From: Dipteris shenzhenensis
Lineage: Eukaryota; Polypodiophyta; Polypodiopsida; Gleicheniales
Strand: one strand, 5' to 3'
Length of the DNA: 64,000 nt
NCBI GenBank assembly: GCA_047967505.1
Contig: CM106538.1
Numbering within the stretch: the first letter of the stretch is position 1; each line of letters starts with the position of its first letter. The notes below the pieces were generated by a model. The model had not been told where the DNA came from. It was given only the letters and a program-made list of their open reading frames with translations, and did not search any database. Position numbers and translations under genes: made by a program. Shown piece by piece: positions 60,343 to 64,000 of the stretch.

Positions 60343-61683
60343 TGCTCATTTCTACACCAACTTCTGATCTCTCTCCCTCTCCTAGCTGCCCATTTCGTGC
60401 TGCTGCCTCTTGCTCTATGGACATGCTGCCTCCTAGAGGTGTTCCAGCCTCGAACAGAGTACCTGGGAGGTGGTTGATGCCCGTGGAAGCTGATTCAATC
60501 CCATTGCTGCTGTTCCTTCATTTGCTCGTGACTGAGGGCACCTATGCATTGCTGGGGGCTTGGACAGAGGATAGGTGCGAGGCCAGAGATCGCCCCTCTT
60601 CCATGGACAGCAAGTACAACCGGTCTCACCTTCATTTGTAAGCTTTTGATCACTTTTGAAGCTTGTTATTGCTCCTTTATTGTCCGAATTTCTCTCCTGG
60701 CCATTCGGGCTGTAGCAAGAGACACAGACACAGAGGGTGTGCCTAGACTAATGCCAAAGAGACTGTGTTGTGAGTTTCATCCTGCCTTGAGGCCACTTGT
60801 GCATTTTGGGATATGTGTTGCTGCATTGTCGCCTTGAGAGGCTGGACATTGGTTTGGGGGACTGCCACCTTAGCAAGCTGGATGCCTTGTGGAATGCATT
60901 GTCAGCTTTCAGTTGGTCATAAAAACACTGGGGAATGCCTTAGCCTGGCCTTGGCAGTTGGATTTCCGTATAAATAATAGACATGAAACCTACACGGCTA
61001 GTGAAAAGACCTAGCTCCTATTTATGAAACCTGAAAGACTAGTGAAAACACATGCTATTCATGTTGGCTGACCTTCAATGCATACCAGGGTTTAATAAGC
61101 CCCACAATATAGTTCACCATCCAGAAATTTGAATAGGAAACCCGGTCCATAAAAGCAACCTGGTCCATAAAAGCAAAATTCCTCTACTTCACCTCTAAGA
61201 CATTAAACAAGCATCTTCCATGCCATGCCTTTTCTTGTCCCAAGAAAAAGTACCTTTTTAACAACTTTGAAAATAATACAAAGAGTCAGCTATCTATGAG
61301 GCACATATCTCCCAAGACTTTTCTTGCTCGTTTTTTGGACGGCACTCTTTGAAAAAAACTTTTGCAAAATCCAGCTGTACTAGGAACTTGACTACTATCA
61401 TACAAGTTTGTCCATATTACAACCTATTAGGTTTTAGCCCCTGATACAGCCTTGTAGGCTAGTTAGTATGCTAGTGTGCACCATTAGGATAAATTCAACC
61501 CTATAACTTGATTTTTGCCCCATGGGTTCGCCAAGCTATTTTAGGGTTAGCACTCAAAGTGATGTCCCATCACTTTCACCTGTACTTTGTCTTGCACTTG
61601 AGAGCAGCTGCAACAACACAGCTCGTTTTTCAGCTCTCCAACTTCAATTTTTCTGCTCCATTGCTTCTCCTCGACCCTTCAGC
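60343..61683. other. Non-coding, probably in part a 5' LTR of the following copia element
   Basis: No coding region supported; short ORFs lack domains. The last few hundred bases up to the CCTTCA at 61676-61681 should be the 5' LTR of the element whose primer site follows, but its left end could not be fixed. Confidence 0.45.
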
Positions 61684-61702
61684 GGTATCAAAGCAGAGTT
61701 CC
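61684..61702 (+). other. Primer-binding site for initiator Met-tRNA of the copia element
   Basis: GGTATCAAAGCAGAGTTCC closely follows the complement of the initiator Met-tRNA 3' end (GGTATCAGAGC plus a following AG-GTT match). It lies two bases after a TTCA terminus and about 750 bp upstream of a copia gag in the same orientation. Confidence 0.65.
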
Positions 61703-62211
61703 AGACCAGCCGTGTCCATTTCCAGTCATTTTGGAAGACTTCCATTGCGTAAAAAAGAACACCTCCCCAAATGACCTTTCCAGGTTCAGCCGCCATCAGC
61801 AACCTGCACAGCTGCGACTCATTTTGGAGCAGTTTGGAGCTGTCTAGTGCTGTTCTGGAGCATAGCTGAAGCCCTATCGCCTTCTGCAGAAGCTGTTCTC
61901 AGCTGCCTGGAGCCATTCCCTTGCTATGCAGCTGCTTTTAAAGTGCTCCTGAGCCCATCTTTGCTCTGCGACTTCTGCTGCAGCACTTCTGAGCTGCACA
62001 ACTGCTGATTCAGAACCTTGACAGCCATAAAAACCCCTTGTCAGGTACATTTTAGGAGACTCTTGCCTCTGGGCATTTGGGAATTCAGCTCTCTTTTAAG
62101 ACAGAAACACCTTTCGATTGGTACTGGTTTACTCAGACTGTGAGCTTCTGTTTGAGGTTCAGTTTAGCTCTGTTTTGCTGATTCAGACTGGGCGGACCAG
62201 TTCAGTAGTGT

Positions 62212-62931
62212 TTGATGTGCAGTGGATTCTGCATGTGTGTGCTGCACTTGTTGTGCAAGCTTTTCTGTAAAGAATTGGGGCTTGCCTTGCCCTTTCGCTG
62301 GTACATTTTCCCTTGTGCCTTGCAGTTTTTATTTGCAGATTATTTCCGAAAGGATATCAGACATTTCAATCAGTTTTCTTTGGGTTCTTTGCATTTGTGC
62401 CATATCTGCAATAGCAAGCAACATTACCTTTTTGGCATGCTTGCTCCTAATGACAAGCTTGATGACACCAACTACCCCATGTGGTCATACATGATGCGTC
62501 ATGTGTTGGCGGCCAAGAACTTGTGGAACACCATTGCAGGTTTTGCAATAAAAATTCCGTCACAAGCACCTCCTACAACTACACCCACGACGACGGGTGG
62601 GGGTAATGTTGTTTACTCTTCATCTTCTGCCACTGCTTCCCCAATGCCTCCGACACAAGAACAGATCAGATGGGATAGAAGAACTACTAAAGCTTATGCC
62701 TTAGCTGTTCAGAAAATGATAATCCCTCACATCAGGTCTTGTGGGACTGCAAAGGGTGCGTGGGATAAAAAAGCCTCTTTGTATCACATTCGCAATGAAG
62801 TGCATGTTGCATATCTGCGGAAGCAATTAGTGTTAGCTTTAGCATTTGAGATGTGTGTGGTAAACCTCCAAGGGGTGGTGAAGAGTCAGCTGGACGCTCC
62901 TGAGGTGGTTCCTTACTTGGCTCTTCCATGA
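62212..62931 (+). pseudogene. Ty1/copia gag (UBN2-type), damaged C-terminus
   Basis: The gag proper probably begins at the ATG at 62437, since the preceding ~75 in-frame codons are Cys/Phe-rich leader translation without gag features. From there: KLDDTNYPMWSYMMRHVL and LWNTIAGF, a Thr/Pro/Ser-rich insert, then TQEQIRWDRRTTKAYAL, IIPHIRSCGTAKGAWD and VHVAYLRKQL, matching the capsid region of copia elements. After RKQL the family pattern (the segment leading to a CCHC knuckle) is lost and the frame stops soon after, so a deletion or frameshift has removed the rest. Protease, integrase and RT do not follow before 63186. Confidence 0.82.
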
Positions 62932-63185
62932 AGATTGGAGCCTCGAGCATCCATGGAGAAGGCAACTATGACGTGTGAAGGTAGCACAGATTGGCTGCCG
63001 GCTGCTGGCAACAGTTTTCTGTCTCCTCACGACTTTCTCTGTCTCTCCATCAACACCTTTAGGAGTTAGAACAATTTTCGTCAGTTTTGGAAAGTTTGGC
63101 ACTTGTTTGAGATCAGAAATTGAAAGATCGCTTCTAGATAAATTGCAATTGATAGGAACAAATGCTTGAATAACTGCGGTTTAGC
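62932..63185. other. Junction between copia gag and antisense LINE ORF1
   Basis: About 250 bp with no recognisable domain; two unrelated elements facing each other meet here. Confidence 0.4.
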
Positions 63186-63991
63186 CTAGATCCTTGGTCC
63201 AAGGTTCTGAATGAATTCTGATTTCAGTTGAGCCTTGGTGAGTTCCTCGGCTATCCATATCTTCGTCCCTTTCAGCTTGTGAGATTGCGCATAACTTTTA
63301 TACGTATGTCTCGTGAGTTGAACGTAATGATAGCATGGCCATTACGTTGACCGATATGAACTACTCGAGCTTCACCGTCATCATCTGGGTTGTAAGGATT
63401 GTCATCGGCATCTGCTGTCCAGTCAACAATAGGCATAGCTGTTTCGACATGTGCTAAGGTATCACTAAAAGATTCATCTTCTTTATACCATCCCTCTGGA
63501 AGCCTCCCAAATCTGATTTTCAAAGCATTAACCTTTCTAGCTGCATGTTCTTTAGTCTCTTCCTAAATATCAGCTTTGTTGACCTTTGCATCAAACTCCA
63601 CAGTCACTTCTTGCTTGGCTGTCTGCATTTCAGTATGAACTAGATTCTTGACTGCAGAGACTAGTTGGGGGGTAGGAGGGGAAGCATTGCATGACTTTAT
63701 AACATCGTCAATGACTTCCTTCTTACCAGGTCCTTCCAAGACTTGAATTCTAGCTATGGCATCCGTTAGCTGCATCCTTAGCTCTCTCACTTAATCCTGT
63801 AGGAAGTAAATTTGTTCATGATATCCAAGAATTGGTCGGTCAAAAAGACCACCTCGTTCATATATATGTGCATACGGGGAAGGCGTCCTGGCTGCCACTG
63901 TGGAGTATCTGGCTTTGTTACTGGAGGCTGCTGGAGTGGAAGGAGTTTTTGAAGAGGATGAAGGTAGGCTGGGCCATGTTTTGCTGGCCAT
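63186..63991 (-). pseudogene. LINE ORF1-like RNA-binding protein, broken
   Basis: Starts at ATG 63991 on the minus strand. One frame runs to 63272 with a TAA at 63793-63791 and a TAG at 63565-63563; a one-base shift near 63275 then opens the next frame to a TAG near 63186. Parts seen: a Ser/Pro/Thr-rich N-terminus, a heptad-like stretch (LRMQLTDAIARIQVLEG), a basic segment before IRFGRLPEGW, an RRM-like strand pattern ending ARVVHIGQ ... AIITFNSRDIRIKVMRNL, and, after the shift, LKGTKIWIAEELTKAQLKSE. The LKGT-x-I-x-I-x-E-D/E-LT phrase is characteristic of L1-type ORF1 (Transposase_22) C-terminal domains. No ORF2 follows. Confidence is moderate because this protein type is not the usual one in plant LINEs. 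Confidence 0.5.
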
Positions 63992-64000
63992 ATCTCCTGT

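Noticed and set aside
62212-62436. N-terminal 75 codons of the long ORF as part of gag
   Set aside because: The translation is Cys/Phe-rich with no gag similarity; homology begins at the Met encoded at 62437, so these codons are more likely untranslated leader.

Overview
This window is a repeat-rich piece of a vascular-plant nuclear genome. The evidence is spliced GT-AG host genes of plant type (a fructokinase and the ribosome-biogenesis factor RRS1), Ty3/gypsy chromoviruses, Ty1/copia and LINE fragments, long AT-rich intergenic tracts, many microsatellites and one 100-N scaffold gap. Very long TE-filled introns or upstream regions around two ordinary genes suggest a large genome (gymnosperm, fern or lycophyte rather than a compact angiosperm). 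I cannot name the species.

Layout. 1-3737: a Ty3/gypsy gag-pol polyprotein (element A), open in one frame apart from four TAG stops. 3736-4087: a block of about ten short hairpins that matches no standard retroelement part. 4100-6397: the 3' part of a second, chromodomain-bearing Ty3 element (B) with polypurine tract and probable LTR. 6435-7285: Ty1/copia RT and LINE zinc-finger scraps. 7290-10500, minus strand: a badly decayed relative of element B, its gag-protease part present twice. 11447-14360, plus strand: five 3' exons of a fructokinase. 14361-24500: intergenic DNA with short tandem duplications and microsatellites. About 24540-26400: a GC-richer LINE 3' end whose internal stops are all TAG. 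26570-29100: copia-type fragments on the minus strand. 29880-30555: a 70-75 bp minisatellite. 36230-36735: a microsatellite cluster with a perfect 59-bp-arm inverted repeat. 37880: an LTR/primer-binding-site junction. 41600-42810: a decayed Helitron-like stretch. 46900-47270: a purple acid phosphatase pseudogene. 48185-48284: assembly gap. 51743-52149: about 400 bp of alternating purine-pyrimidine DNA. 56090-56960, minus strand: LINE RT remnant. 57803-59084, minus strand: four 3' exons of RRS1. 59620-60340: a 41-bp minisatellite split by a 437-bp solo LTR carrying a dense heat-shock-element cluster and a TATA box. 61684-62931: primer binding site and gag of a Ty1/copia element. 63186-63991, minus strand: a LINE ORF1-like protein gene with coiled-coil and RNA-binding character.

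The two host genes are both cut at their 5' ends: the missing exons are not recognisable in the window, so the TE clusters next to them are probably intronic. Nothing suggests the two genes act together. The most unusual structures are the hairpin array at 3.7-4.1 kb, the heat-shock-element solo LTR at 60 kb, and the strong bias towards TAG among the nonsense codons of otherwise open retroelement frames.
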